A stretch of 64,000 bases of DNA from Mycobacterium stomatepiae (GTDB lineage: Bacteria > Actinomycetota > Actinomycetes > Mycobacteriales > Mycobacteriaceae), in contig NZ_AP022587.1 in assembly GCF_010731715.1 (NCBI RefSeq), forward strand, positions 2,976,001-3,040,000, read 5' to 3'. This document shows, piece by piece, positions 1 to 10,125 of this stretch (its first letter is position 1; every line of letters starts with the position of its first letter). Both the position numbers and the translations under genes were made by a program. Under the pieces are notes generated by a model. It was not told the DNA's origin and did not search any database. It was given only the letters and a program-made list of their open reading frames with translations.

Positions 1-3000
1 TGCAACCCGGCCAACACTTCACCCCACGCAGCCCGAGCACGATCGAGGTCTTGCTCAGCCACCCACGTCACAAACCGGCGATACGGCGTCGCCACCGCCA
101 ACCGCTGCCCGTAATAACTAGCAAAGATCTCCTGCAACAAGATCGGCAACGACCAGCCATCCAACACGATGTGATGATTAGTCAACACAAACCGGTACTG
201 ATCTGGTGCCGTGCAGATCAACGCCACCCGAGAAGCCGGCTGATGCTCCAGATCACACACCGCGCCACGCTCAGCCGCACACACCTGCTCAATCTGCACC
301 TCAACATCACCAGCATCAGCAGCGCAAGCCGTGAGGTCTACATACCGCCACCCCACCACAGGATCGGCCGAAATCACCTGCACCGGCTGATCGAACTGCT
401 GGCTAAACCGCGCCACCAAATGCGGGTGACGACCCACCACCACAGCCACCGCATCACGCAACCGACCCACATCAAGAGCCCCCCGTAACGCAATATCGAG
501 CTGCACCGCATACACATCACCGTGATCCCCCACCGCGCTGTGATCCGCCTGGGCGATATTGGCGTGAAAAGCAGCCCTGCTGCAACGGAGTCAACGGCAA
601 CACATCAGCCACCACACCCACTGACACCAACTCATCAATCTGCTGCTGACTCAACACCACCGGCGCAATATCAGACGGGGTCAACCCACCCCCGCCACCA
701 CGAACACACGCACACATCCCGGCCAACGCCTCAAACCACAACTCACTAAGCCGACCAACCGCCGCCTCATCGACCACCGAAGGCGCCCACATCCAGTTCG
801 CACTCAGCGACGGGCCAGCAGCACCATCGATAGTGACCGCATTGAGTTCCACCGAGTGCGCCAACGGCATCGGTATCGCCCCAGTAACACCCACCGAGGA
901 CACACCCTGCTCACTGAAAAGCCATAACTCATCGGACAACTCGCCCGGGCCCGCACCCACACGCCCCAAATAGTTGAACCCGATGGTGGGTTCAGGCCCC
1001 GACAATTCCACCTCAGGGTTCAGATACCGCAACAACCCATACGTCACACCATCAGGCAACGCCCGTAATTGTTCTTTGACGTCTTTGATCACCGCACCCA
1101 ACGCGGGATCCCCGGCCACCACCTGCGCCCACGACAACCCACCCAGCCTCAACGACACCGGATACTTCGTCGTGAACCACCCCACCGTGCGCGACAAATC
1201 AACATCACCAGCAAGCTCTTCGTGACGGCCGTGACCCTCAACATCAATACCCACCGGCACACCATCACCAGCACCAAGGAACTGCGCCCACGCCAACCCG
1301 TACGCAATCAACAACATGTCGTTGATCCCCGCATGAAACGCCGCCGGCACCTCACCCAACAACATCCGAGTCGTCTCAACATCCAACGACGCCGACAACC
1401 GCCCCGCCGTAGCAAACGTATCCACACCCGGCGTCACCGCCGCCAACACCGCCGGGGTGTCCAACACCTGCTCCCACACCGGCAGCTGCGCAACAACCTC
1501 AGGCGCTAACGCATACTCGGCCAACACCGAGGACCACCGCTGAAACGACGACCCCGACGCCAACAACGCAATCGGCGCACCAGCCCGATGCTGAGCCCAC
1601 CCAATATTGATGTCTTCCAACAAGATCCGCCACGACACCCCATCAACAGCCAAATGATGCACAATCAGCACCAACTGAGCCGTCGAGGCCACCCACAACG
1701 CGCTGAGCATCACCCGGCAGCCGGATCCAACCGCGACCGCGCCCCTACCAACGCCTCATCACTGAGCACATCCACCGACGCCACACACCCGCGGCATCCA
1801 CCGACCCGCCGGCGGCACCCACAACGACCAACCACCCACACCATCGTCATCCACACGCAACCGCAACATCGCATGCCGATCCAGCAGCGCCTGCACCACC
1901 ACCACCACATCAGCCAGGCCCACCCCGGCTGGAGCCGACACCACCACCGTCTGGTTGAACTGCCCTACCGGGCCATCCACACCCTGCAACCAACGAATGA
2001 TCGGGTCGCCACCACCGACCCCACACCCTCATCAACAGCCACCTCACCGGCAACCCCCACCACCCGAGCCAACCGCGCCACCGACTGCTCCACAAAAATG
2101 TCCCGCGGCCGACACACCAACCCCGCCGCACGAGCATGCCCCACCACCTGCATCGACAAGATGGAATCCCCACCCAGATCGAAGAACGAGTCATCAACCC
2201 CGACCCGCTCCACACCCAACACGGGCGAAAATCCCGGCCAGGATCTCCTCAGCGGCGCTTTGCGGTGCCCGATACCGTTGCGCATCCCCATATTCAGGAG
2301 CCGGCAACGCCCGCACATCCAACTTGCCGTTGACCGTCAACGGCAACACATCCATAACGACCACAGCCGCGGGCACCATATACGACGGCAACCGCCGCCC
2401 CAGCTCCTCGCGCACCACCACCGAATCCACCATCCCGGCCACGGATTCGGTGACATAACCGACCAGCCGCTTGACCCCGGCGTGTCCTCACGCGCGATCA
2501 CGACCGCCTGATCCACACCCTCTAAACCAGCAAGTGCTGCGCGTACTTCACCCAACTCAATGCGATACCCACGAATCTTGACCTGCTCATCAACACGCCC
2601 CACATACCGCAACTGACCATCCGGACCCCAGGACACCACATCCCCAGTCCGATACATCCGCGCACCCACACCCCCAAACGGGCACGCCACAAACCGCGAA
2701 CCAGTCAACCCCGACCGACCCACATACCCCACACCCACACCACGACCAGCCACATACAACTCACCGGCCACACCCACCGGCACCGGACGCAACCACCCAT
2801 CCAGCACCAAAAAACCAAGATGGCTCAACGGCACACCAATCGGGGAAGCACTGCTGTCGACATCGCCGAGCGTGACCTCACGAAACGACGCATGCACCGT
2901 CGTCTCGGTGGTCCCATACATGTTGATCAACCGCGGCAAACCCGCATGGTTGTCCAACCACGCCCCCAGCCGCGCCGGCTCCAACGCCTCACCAGCGAAC

Positions 3001-5170
3001 ACCACAGCCTCAAGCGTGAGTTGACTCGCCAACTCACGCTGCGACACATCAACACTTTGCAACGCATAAAACGCCGACGGGGTCTGACTCAACACCGTGA
3101 CCTGCTCGGCCACCAACAACGCATGGAAATCCTGCGGCGAGGACACCACCTCATCAGGCACCACCACCAGCCGGCCCCCACGCAGCAGAGCACCCCAGAT
3201 CTCCCACACCGAAAAGTCGAAGCTATTGGGTGGAACTGCGTCCACACACCCTCACGAGGCAGTCTGGAATCCAGCGAGTCGATCAGGTCGGTGACGTTGT
3301 GATGCGCAATCCCAACACCTTTAGGCACACCGGTGGTGCCCGAGGTGTAAATGACATACGCAATATCGTCAGGAGCCGGACCCGCGGTCACCGCGGTCGC
3401 CGGCTGAGCCGCGATCGCCGGGTCATCAACATCAATGACCCACAGATCACGGCCAGCCAGACCCTCGAGGCGCTCAGCAAGGACCGCTGTGGTGATCACC
3501 GCGACCGGCGCGGCATCGGTGAGCACGAACTCGATGCGGGTATCAGGCACACTGGGATCGATCGGGACATAGGCCGCCCCGACTTGAGCACCCCACAATC
3601 GCCGTGATCGCCCGAGCACCACGCGGCATCACCAACGCCACACACTGCCCAGCCCCACACCACGGCCAACCAACCACTGCGCCACCCGGTTTGAAGCCTC
3701 ATCCAGTTGCCGATACGTCAACGACGCACCAGCGAAACTGACCGCCACCGCATCACCGACCCGGGCGACCTGCTGGGCGAACAACGCCGGCACCGACACC
3801 GGTACGGGACCCACCACCTCGAGCACGTCGCGGTTACTCCACCGATCCAACCGCGCCCGCTCACCAGCCTCGAGCACCTCGATCGACGACAACCGGACAC
3901 CCGGCTCAGCGGTCACAAGGCCGTCAAAAGCTAGCTCCAAACGGGCCACGTGCATGGCGATCTCATCGTCGGTGTAGCGATCTGGATTCCACCAGAAGTC
4001 AATTCGCGGCACGCCGTCACTCAGGCGGGGATAGACGTTGACCGAAATGTCTTGTATCGGGAAGATGGTCAATACATGACTCGCCGCTTCCGAAGAACCG
4101 AAACGAAACGGGGCCGTGAAGTCCAGTATGTTGATGAACGGACCGAACTCGACGTTCATGCCAAGACGAGTAGCATCGGCAACCAGGTTCGGCCAACGAC
4201 GGAACTGTTGATGCCGCAACGCACCGATCAACGCCGTCGCGACCTGGTCAGTCAGTGCACCGATGGTGTCGCTTTCATCGACGCGGATGAGCAGCGGGAC
4301 CATATTAGAGACCATGCCCGCAGATTTTTTCAGCGCCGCAGTTGTACGAGCAGAAACCGGCAACGACATCCAAATATTCTGGCGCCCTGTTGTTTTCGAA
4401 ATGAAGGCCGCAACCGTCGCAACTACCCTCGCGACATGGAGCTGGTCGCCCTGGTTGTTCGGCAGTCGATGTTTGCATACCACTTCATGTACCAATGGAT
4501 GACACGGTGCCACCGACCTATTTGCCCCTGTCAGATCGGTGACATCGAGCGGTCCACGCACCACGGTCTTCCAGTACTCCGCGTCGATGGCACTGCGTGA
4601 AGATTGCTGGTACTTCCGATCGGCGTCCCGGATCAAAGCAAACTCGGAAAAGTCGACTTTGGTAGTGACCGCAGCTGACCCCGAGTAGACGGCCGCAATA
4701 TGCCGAATGATGTTGTTGGCGCCATATGCGTCACAGAGGACATGGTGCGCACGCAGGTAGAAGAACGACAGATTGTCGGTGATCCGCAGCAGCGCGAACT
4801 CGGTGAGTCGGTCACGGAGTAGATCAATAGGCTGGCGGTATTCACTTTCCATCCAGCTTCTCGCGGCCGCTCGCGGGTCATGCTCCGCGCGAAAATCGAT
4901 ACAGTGTGCAGTCTGCGGAAACGAGCGGTCGACCATGAAAACCGGCTCGCCGTTATCGTCCAGCGCCAACCGCGCGCATGGTGTGCCAAAACGCGCTGCC
5001 GCGGCTTGGCATGCAACCGACAGTCTCTCGAGGTCGACAAAGTGGTCGATCGCTACATAGCCGGCAAAGTTATAGGGAACTTCGGGCTGGAGTTGTTGGG
5101 CAGCCCATATTGACCACTGCGCAGCAGTTAGAGGCCCCAGGACGTCCGGATGCGTACCGAAATCGAGCAT
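1..5170 (-). pseudogene. Non-ribosomal peptide synthetase, C-A-T-E module plus second C domain; multiply frameshifted, runs off the window edge
   Basis: The minus strand encodes NRPS domains in the order C-A-T-E-C, spread over several frames. The first C domain starts at the ATG at 5170 and has HHVLCDAYG at residues 142-150. The A domain follows (about 3.75-2.25 kb; YTSGTTGVPKG near 3.33 kb, [13 protein letters not shown] near 2.92 kb, NGKLD near 2.33 kb). A T domain with DLGGDSILS lies near 2.17 kb. An E domain with HHLAVDGVSW lies near 1.65 kb, and a second C domain with HHIVLDGWS near 0.17 kb. An E domain means the first residue is delivered in D form. The gene sits downstream of mbtH in the same direction, with Gap and glycosyltransferase genes nearby, which resembles GPL (mps1-type) loci. 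I see at least seven frame changes, mostly single G/C losses in homopolymers, so it is either a pseudogene or badly called sequence. The A-domain pocket resembles threonine types (inference). Confidence 0.9.
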
Positions 5171-5357
5171 ATGAAAACGAGCTCCCTAATTTTTGCCGTC
5201 AGACGTAAATCTGAAATCCCCACGTCTTTGAGTTGGCTTATCGCACAACGCAAGACGCGGCCCCTAACCTCGACAAGGACGCCCGCTGGACGACTCGCTT
5301 AAACGAGTCAGACACGTGTCCACGGATCGCCCTGACTTGCCCGTCTACATGTTGGCG

Positions 5358-5609
5358 TTAAGAGACCTGTCCCTGCGGACGCCATACGTCAGACTGAGTG
5401 CCTGTTAACCTCTCGCGCAAACTTCTCGCCCGTATGTCAGGCCAGTTCTGTTCGATATAGTCCAGACACGCAGCACGATCCGCCTCGCCGTAAACCACCC
5501 GCCAGCCCGGTGGGGTAGCAGCGAATACCGGCCACAGACTGTGCTGCTCTTCGTCGTTGACTAGGACGAGGAAGCTGCCCTTCTCGTCGTCAAAAGGGTT
5601 GCTACTCAA
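5358..5609 (-). CDS. mbtH: MbtH-like protein, NRPS adenylation-domain partner
   Basis: This 83-aa protein matches the MbtH family from end to end. It opens [20 protein letters not shown] and then shows [24 protein letters not shown] and RARSLRE. Members bind NRPS adenylation domains and are needed for their folding or activity. The start is TTG at 5609, with GGAG five to six bases upstream; no ATG precedes the conserved NPFDDE. It lies 187 bases upstream of the NRPS start on the same strand, as in GPL loci where mbtH precedes mps1. The frame is intact, unlike the NRPS. AT-rich DNA upstream (about 5690-5735) may hold the operon promoter. Confidence 0.93.
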   Translation of the reverse strand: MSSNPFDDEKGSFLVLVNDEEQHSLWPVFAATPPGWRVVYGEADRAACLDYIEQNWPDIRARSLRERLTGTQSDVWRPQGQVS

Positions 5610-5781
5610 CTATTCTCCATGATGTCAGCCCGATGGGTTCGGAGCATGATCCGGCGACTCCACATGGGGCCGGTCACGAGATTCACCCTATATGATCTAG
5701 CACACTATATACAATAGTTTCCATAGTATGCACTACTCGACGTAGCCGAAGGGCCGCGTTTCTCCGTTAGATGGGCCTCGG

Positions 5782-6030
5782 TTACGCAGCTTGACTGGCC
5801 GGCGTGGTCACGATGGCCTTGAATTCTAGCCGGATCAACCGTACGAGAGCGGTTCTGGGGCGAGGGCGGTACTAGGCCCGCGCGATCCGGGGGACGATGG
5901 CGATCATCATTTACTCTCGGGCGGCCCATCGGCGATGGTCGAGCGTGTTCTTGTGCAGCTGGCTGAAGAAGCTCGTTGTGGCCACATGGTCACTGGGAGC
6001 CGTAGACCGGGTCATTGATCCGGCCATCTC
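5782..6030 (-). mobile_element. Degenerate C-terminal remnant of an IS3-family transposase (OrfB)
   Basis: No long frame survives, but the minus strand reads SFFSQLHKNTLDHRRWAARE, then after a stop MMIAIVPRIARA and, past another stop, TALVRLIRLEFKAIVTTP ending in ASQAA and a natural stop at 5782. This matches the C-terminal integrase-core end common in actinobacterial IS3-type transposases (ESFFALLQKN..LDRRRW..., RLTPVEFE.IMTTPASQAA), recalled from family knowledge. Both internal stops and substitutions show it is inactive. It sits between mbtH and the MFS remnant and is the only trace of a mobile element in the lipopeptide island. I did not find its terminal repeats. Confidence 0.7.
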
Positions 6031-6360
6031 GCTGCGACCCCGTGTGTGCACCAATTATCTTGGCCTGAAGTGAGTTGGATAGGTATCCCGCGCTCCCTAT
6101 TGTCCGGGTGACCGGCCGGAGCCGCGGTGGTGATCACCGATCGCGTGGTAGGCATCTCGCAGGAGAGAATGCGGTCTTTGAACGCCGTCACATGGCGTAA
6201 CGTAGTGGCGATGTCGGCATCCGACCTCCTCCGATCAGTCCTAAAACAGACGACAGCATGTCCCCCAATCGGTGGACATCACGAGGCTTCCCCTGGCCCT
6301 TTTCGTTCACAGTCGCTGTGCTGCAGCACTTTTTAGCACTAACGCGATTCTCGCCGACAG
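6031..6360. other. Non-coding stretch between two remnants
   Basis: I see no supported gene, RNA or repeat here. Short open frames exist on both strands but none has recognisable family motifs. The stretch probably consists of decayed sequence from the flanking IS3-like and MFS remnants. Confidence 0.4.
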
Positions 6361-6781
6361 GTAAGGATCGGCGCACCGAGTGTAGCTGGTTTTTCGATCC
6401 CTCCGGGGCGTACAACGCGATCAGCACGGAGATCGCGGCGACGAGTACAGCCATTGTGATCGCTGACGCATGCATGCCCGTGCCGAATACGGTCTTGCCG
6501 AGCTTGGCGCCCTGCGGCCCAGGTAGCCAGCCAACTCGAACGGCCTTGGCCATTCCCAGCGCGCCGCTCATCTTCCGCGACGTGTCGTTCACCTGCGGAT
6601 ACAACCCCTGCTTCTCGTCGGTGACCGCGCCAGCGATTGCCGAAGTCGTTGGTGCCGTGCAGATTCCGATTCCAGTGGCTGGAATCAGTGCCGGACAGGC
6701 GAATTGAGAGACTCGAATGTAAGTCCAGCCCCGTACATGCACACGAAACCTACCTCCATCAGTAGTGCGCCGATGACCCAC
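6361..6781 (-). pseudogene. Decayed 3' fragment of an MFS transporter, paralogous to the intact gene at 12095-13714
   Basis: The translation contains ATGIGICTAPTTSAI, GAVTDEKQG, NDTSRKMSGALGMA and MHASAITMAVLVAAISVLI. The intact MFS gene in this window has ATGIGICTAPTTSAIMGAV, PDEKQG, NDTSREMGGALGIA and MHASTIVMAVIVAAISILI at its C terminus. The fragment therefore corresponds to about residues 355-520 of that transporter. Roughly 40 residues are missing between GALGMA and the KAV/GPQGA stretch. The part before the conserved helix is in another frame (MYGAGL can be read there). It has no start region and cannot make a transporter. It lies in the opposite orientation to the intact gene. Confidence 0.85.
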
Positions 6782-6907
6782 CGCATACAGATTCCCAAGC
6801 GCGGTCGTCGTGCAATGGCGCTGCGGGCGTCAATGGCCGGTGGGAGATTGACGGTTCGCTAATACCGGGGGGTCCCGGCGACAAGATCAACGATCTGCCG
6901 TCCCCGC

Positions 6908-7798
6908 TCAGAAGATGGCTAAACCCCGGATAGCTAGCGAGATACCGAGCAAGGTGAAGGTGGCCACCACGACGTGCTGACGATGCGCCAGCGCCCAGTC
7001 GTGCAACAACTGCAGTACAGCTTGAGTTTTCGCTGGAGCCGCTAGATGACTGATAAACACGATCTCGACAACCGCGAACATGCCGACAACGAAAACCACG
7101 AGAGCGCTGGCCACGGTGCCGATTGCAGCTCCCGACGCCGCGACGACCGCGAGTAAGAATGGGAGGCTGTCGAGGGGCGGCCCCCCCGTAAACAGACCGA
7201 CCAGATACGCGACCCACACGGATCCGTTTACCCACGCATCGTGAGCACGCCCGCGCAGCCGCAGAATTGTAGATCCGCCTTCGGTCGCCCGACCCTGGGC
7301 GCGGTCCAACGGTTGCGAGATCGCGGTCTGTGTAGTCGTATCCGGGAGAAGCACCGGCATGTGACCACCGGGGGTCGGCTGCGGTGCTTGCTGACGTGTG
7401 CGCCACCGCAAGCGCACGGCCAGCAGTGCAGCAATGGATAACATCAGAACAGCGATGCCGATTTGAATGTAATGGACGCCGGAACTGCTGGTGGGGTTGG
7501 CCCAATCGTGCGCATGCGAACTAAACGTGTGTGTGACCTGAAGCAACGTCAGGGGAATCACGATTGTCGGAATACACGCCGTCAGGCCGCCCGCCCCGTA
7601 GACGAGTAGGTTCTGCACTGGCCGTGGCCGGGAGATCAAGAGAAGAGTAATGCTGAGACGCACCGGATCGAGCGCAGCCAGAAGTGTCAACAGCAGCACT
7701 GCCCCCCACATGGCCGGAAACAGTACCCTATTGGCTTCACCACCTTCCTGGCGGCTCTTTGGGACGCGGTCATCCGTAGTGCAGTCTCGCGCGGCCAT
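6908..7798 (-). CDS. Gap/Sap-type (glyco)peptidolipid addressing membrane protein
   Basis: This 296-aa integral membrane protein begins its hydrophobic part with MWGAVLLLTLLAALDPVRLS followed by LLISRPRPVQNLLVYG. That is the hallmark N terminus of the mycobacterial GAP family (GPL-addressing and sulfolipid-addressing proteins), whose members help move complex lipids to the cell surface. Six hydrophobic segments are visible, with a polar proline- and threonine-rich linker after the third (about residues 125-185). The start at 7798 has GAGGA ten bases upstream; an alternative ATG at 7712 would start directly at MWGAV. Position beside mbtH/NRPS and a glycosyltransferase supports a role in lipopeptide export (inference). 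The frame is intact, and it is divergent from the glycosyltransferase. Confidence 0.85.
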   Translation of the reverse strand: MAARDCTTDDRVPKSRQEGGEANRVLFPAMWGAVLLLTLLAALDPVRLSITLLLISRPRPVQNLLVYGAGGLTACIPTIVIPLTLLQVTHTFSSHAHDWANPTSSSGVHYIQIGIAVLMLSIAALLAVRLRWRTRQQAPQPTPGGHMPVLLPDTTTQTAISQPLDRAQGRATEGGSTILRLRGRAHDAWVNGSVWVAYLVGLFTGGPPLDSLPFLLAVVAASGAAIGTVASALVVFVVGMFAVVEIVFISHLAAPAKTQAVLQLLHDWALAHRQHVVVATFTLLGISLAIRGLAIF

Positions 7799-8119
7799 GC
7801 GCGAATTTCCTCGCGCTGTCGAAACTCTTTGGGGCTAGCGCGATTTGCGCGAAAGGTCTGACGCGATGATCGGGAAGAAGGGAGTGCTTCATTCGACCTT
7901 CCGTGCTCAGCGTACGCGAGGTGAGGCCTAGGACCGGGTGGCAGCAGCGCCGAATGGAGTCGTCGATGCCCATAGCGCCCACCGGCAGTCGTGCAACCGT
8001 GCGACGAGGTAGCCGTTGGAACCGCGGTATCGGGCTCAGCTATGGGAGGCTGGGCCGAGAGGCTAGGCTCCGCTTCAATTCATAGAACGCATACGCGAAT
8101 TGAAGACATGGAACCGACG

Positions 8120-9403
8120 ATGAAATTTGCACTGGCGAGCTACGGAACTCGTGGCGATATCGAGCCCTGTGTTGCTATCGGCCGCGAGCTCCTGCGTCGC
8201 GGGCACGACGTCTGCATGGCCGTGCCACCCGACTTGGTTGAGTTCGCCGAGGAAGCCGTATCCACCGTGGTCGCTTTCGGGCCGAATGTGCAGTCGATTG
8301 TGGACGCGCACCGCGACTTCTGGACGAATTTCTTCGGCGGCTTCTGGAGAATCCGACGACTGATCAGGTTGCGGCGTGAAATTGAGGAGCCCGCTCTGCA
8401 GTGCTGGGAGGATATCTGCGCCACGATGGCGTCGTTGGCAGCGGACGCGGATCTGCTCGTCACTGGTGTGAATTTTGAACAAGTCGCTGTCAACGTCGCG
8501 GAGTACTGTGACATTCCCTTGGCAACACTGCATCTCTTTCCATTGCGGCCAAACGGTCAACTCATTTCGGTCCTGCCGGCGGGGTTGGCCCGTGCCGCAA
8601 TGACACTGTACGAGTGGATAGCTTCGCACCTACAGAAGAACCTTCAGAACCTACAGCGCCGCAGATTGGGCCTGCCCAAAGCCACCGGGCGGTTGTCGCG
8701 CAGGCTCGCCGAACGTGGAGCGCTGGAAATCCAGGCTTACGACGAGGTTTGCTTCCCCGGGCTGGCCGACGAATGGGCAAAATGGAATGGACAACGGCCG
8801 TTTGTCGGTGCTCTGACAATGGACTTGGCGACTGATGCCGACACGGACGTCATGTCGTGGATTGCTGCGGGATCACCGCCTATTTTCTTCGGTTTTGGCA
8901 GCATTCCAGCCAAATCCCCGGCTGACACACTCGCCGCGATCACCGCGGCCTGCAGTCAGTTGGGCGAGCGGGCACTCATTTGTTCTGCCGCGACCGAGTT
9001 CGGCAATGTTTCCCACGCCGACCATGTAAAGGTAGTGAGCACAATGAATTTCGCGGCCGCCTTTTCTTCCTGTCGCGCGGTCGTGCACCACGGTGGCACC
9101 GGCACCACGGCCGCGAGCTTGCGTGCCGGAGTCCCCATCCTGATCCTTTCGACGGACATTGACCAAACAATGTGGGGCGCTCAGGTCAAGCGCCTCAAAG
9201 TCGGTACTGCGCGGCGTATGTCGAGCATGACCAAAACGACGCTAGTTGCGGACCTTCGCACCATCCTCGCCCCGGAATACGCCACTCGGGCGCGCGAAAT
9301 CGCCGCTCAGATGACTAAATCAGTCACGAGCGTTGTGACTGCCGCCGATCTTGTCGAAGATCTCGCGCGCGGGCACTCGATCACTAGATCTCATCAGCGC
9401 TAG
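8120..9403 (+). CDS. GPL-type glycosyltransferase (GT1, MGT-like)
   Basis: The protein is 427 aa from the ATG at 8120 (an ATG at 8108 would add four residues). It opens MKFALASYGTRGDIEPC with GRELLRRGHDVCMAVPP, the N-terminal acceptor domain typical of mycobacterial GPL glycosyltransferases such as GtfA/RtfA. The C-terminal nucleotide-sugar site reads VVHHGGTGTTAASLRAGVP, with FGFGSIPAK starting the second domain. It should transfer a deoxysugar from an NDP donor to the lipopeptide core in the cytosol; the sugar cannot be told from sequence. It is intact and divergent from the Gap gene across about 320 bases. Its end abuts the mftG-like remnant, which marks the island boundary. Confidence 0.87.
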   Translation: MKFALASYGTRGDIEPCVAIGRELLRRGHDVCMAVPPDLVEFAEEAVSTVVAFGPNVQSIVDAHRDFWTNFFGGFWRIRRLIRLRREIEEPALQCWEDICATMASLAADADLLVTGVNFEQVAVNVAEYCDIPLATLHLFPLRPNGQLISVLPAGLARAAMTLYEWIASHLQKNLQNLQRRRLGLPKATGRLSRRLAERGALEIQAYDEVCFPGLADEWAKWNGQRPFVGALTMDLATDADTDVMSWIAAGSPPIFFGFGSIPAKSPADTLAAITAACSQLGERALICSAATEFGNVSHADHVKVVSTMNFAAAFSSCRAVVHHGGTGTTAASLRAGVPILILSTDIDQTMWGAQVKRLKVGTARRMSSMTKTTLVADLRTILAPEYATRAREIAAQMTKSVTSVVTAADLVEDLARGHSITRSHQR

Positions 9404-9410
9404 TCCGGAC

Positions 9411-9718
9411 GATGCTGCGACGTCGCCCACTCCGGTGGGCCGACACATGCTGCCGCGCTGGCGAGTTCACGTGCCAGCTCGCTGCCGCGGCACAGCGCCG
9501 CGACATCCTCGGGCTCGCTGTCGTAACGGTGCTCGATGAGCGGGGGTACGGCCGGATCCGCCGACACCAGCGAGATGCGCCCGCGCGCCCGCGGCTGCAC
9601 CAGCGCGACCCCGAGATGCGGCCAGTCGGGATGTCCCGCGGTACCGTCGCCGGTCATCGCGACGAACCCGCCCGTGTACGGCCTGATCTCGATGTCATCG
9701 GCGGCGGTATTGAGCATC
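9411..9718 (-). pseudogene. Fragment of mftG (GMC oxidoreductase), near-identical to part of the intact copy
   Basis: Bases 9411-9715 match 13941-14250 at roughly 94-95 percent by eye. The minus strand translates to TAADDIEIRPYTGGFVAMTG, RARGRISLVSADPAVPPLIE and HRYDSEPEDVAALCRGSELA. The intact MftG has the same peptides with few changes. Neither the FAD-binding N terminus nor the C-terminal GMC signature is present. The fragment starts eight bases after the glycosyltransferase stop, so it marks one edge of the lipopeptide island. It has the same orientation as the intact mftG, 4.5 kb away. Confidence 0.92.
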
Positions 9719-9921
9719 ACAGCATTCAGTTATTCGATTCGATCGAAACGACACACCCCGCGTCAGTCATCAAAACTGCTATGGCACAGCCGATTCCGAA
9801 GGTTCGGCATATAATAAGAGGACCTACGGCATCCTAGGCCGACCCGTTGGCGGCCGGGCCTTTTCGATGGCCCTCATTTATTCGAAAACGTCGGACCAAA
9901 AGTCATGCGGCGAAGCACGCA

Positions 9922-10060
9922 CTACCCTAAGGCGCGGCCGTAAGCCCGGTCGTCGGCGCAGTTGAGCAACGGGTCGGTCAACAGCCGTTCGACCAGGCCT
10001 CGCGAGCAGGTTAGATAGTCGATTTCGAATAGGTGGAAGGACAGCGGTCCTTCGCCGATG
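9922..10060 (-). pseudogene. Unrecognised C-terminal gene fragment
   Basis: In the minus strand, a short frame ending at the TAG at 9922 reads PLSFHLFEIDYLTC, RGLVERLLTDPLLN and CADDRAYGRALG. It looks like the end of a real protein, with high-GC codon usage, but has no start codon in a sensible place and I do not recognise the family. It lies between the mftG fragment and the P450 gene and may be another leftover of the recombination that brought in the island. The rest of 9719-10125 shows nothing I can support except the P450 ribosome binding site. Confidence 0.35.
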
Positions 10061-10125
10061 GCCGCCGCGCACTTACCGTCGGATTTATGGGCAAATCCGG
10101 GCGAAGCCCGGGCAGGGGAGGACTA

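Noticed and set aside
51..488. Plus-strand open frames over the NRPS region
   Set aside because: They are antisense to NRPS domains, rich in Arg/Pro/His, and have no family motif.
5620..5781. tRNA or small RNA in the AT-rich stretch upstream of mbtH
   Set aside because: No cloverleaf or terminator-like hairpin is visible; promoter content is more likely.
8075..8629. Minus-strand frame over the glycosyltransferase
   Set aside because: Shadow of the GT1 gene with no recognisable domain.
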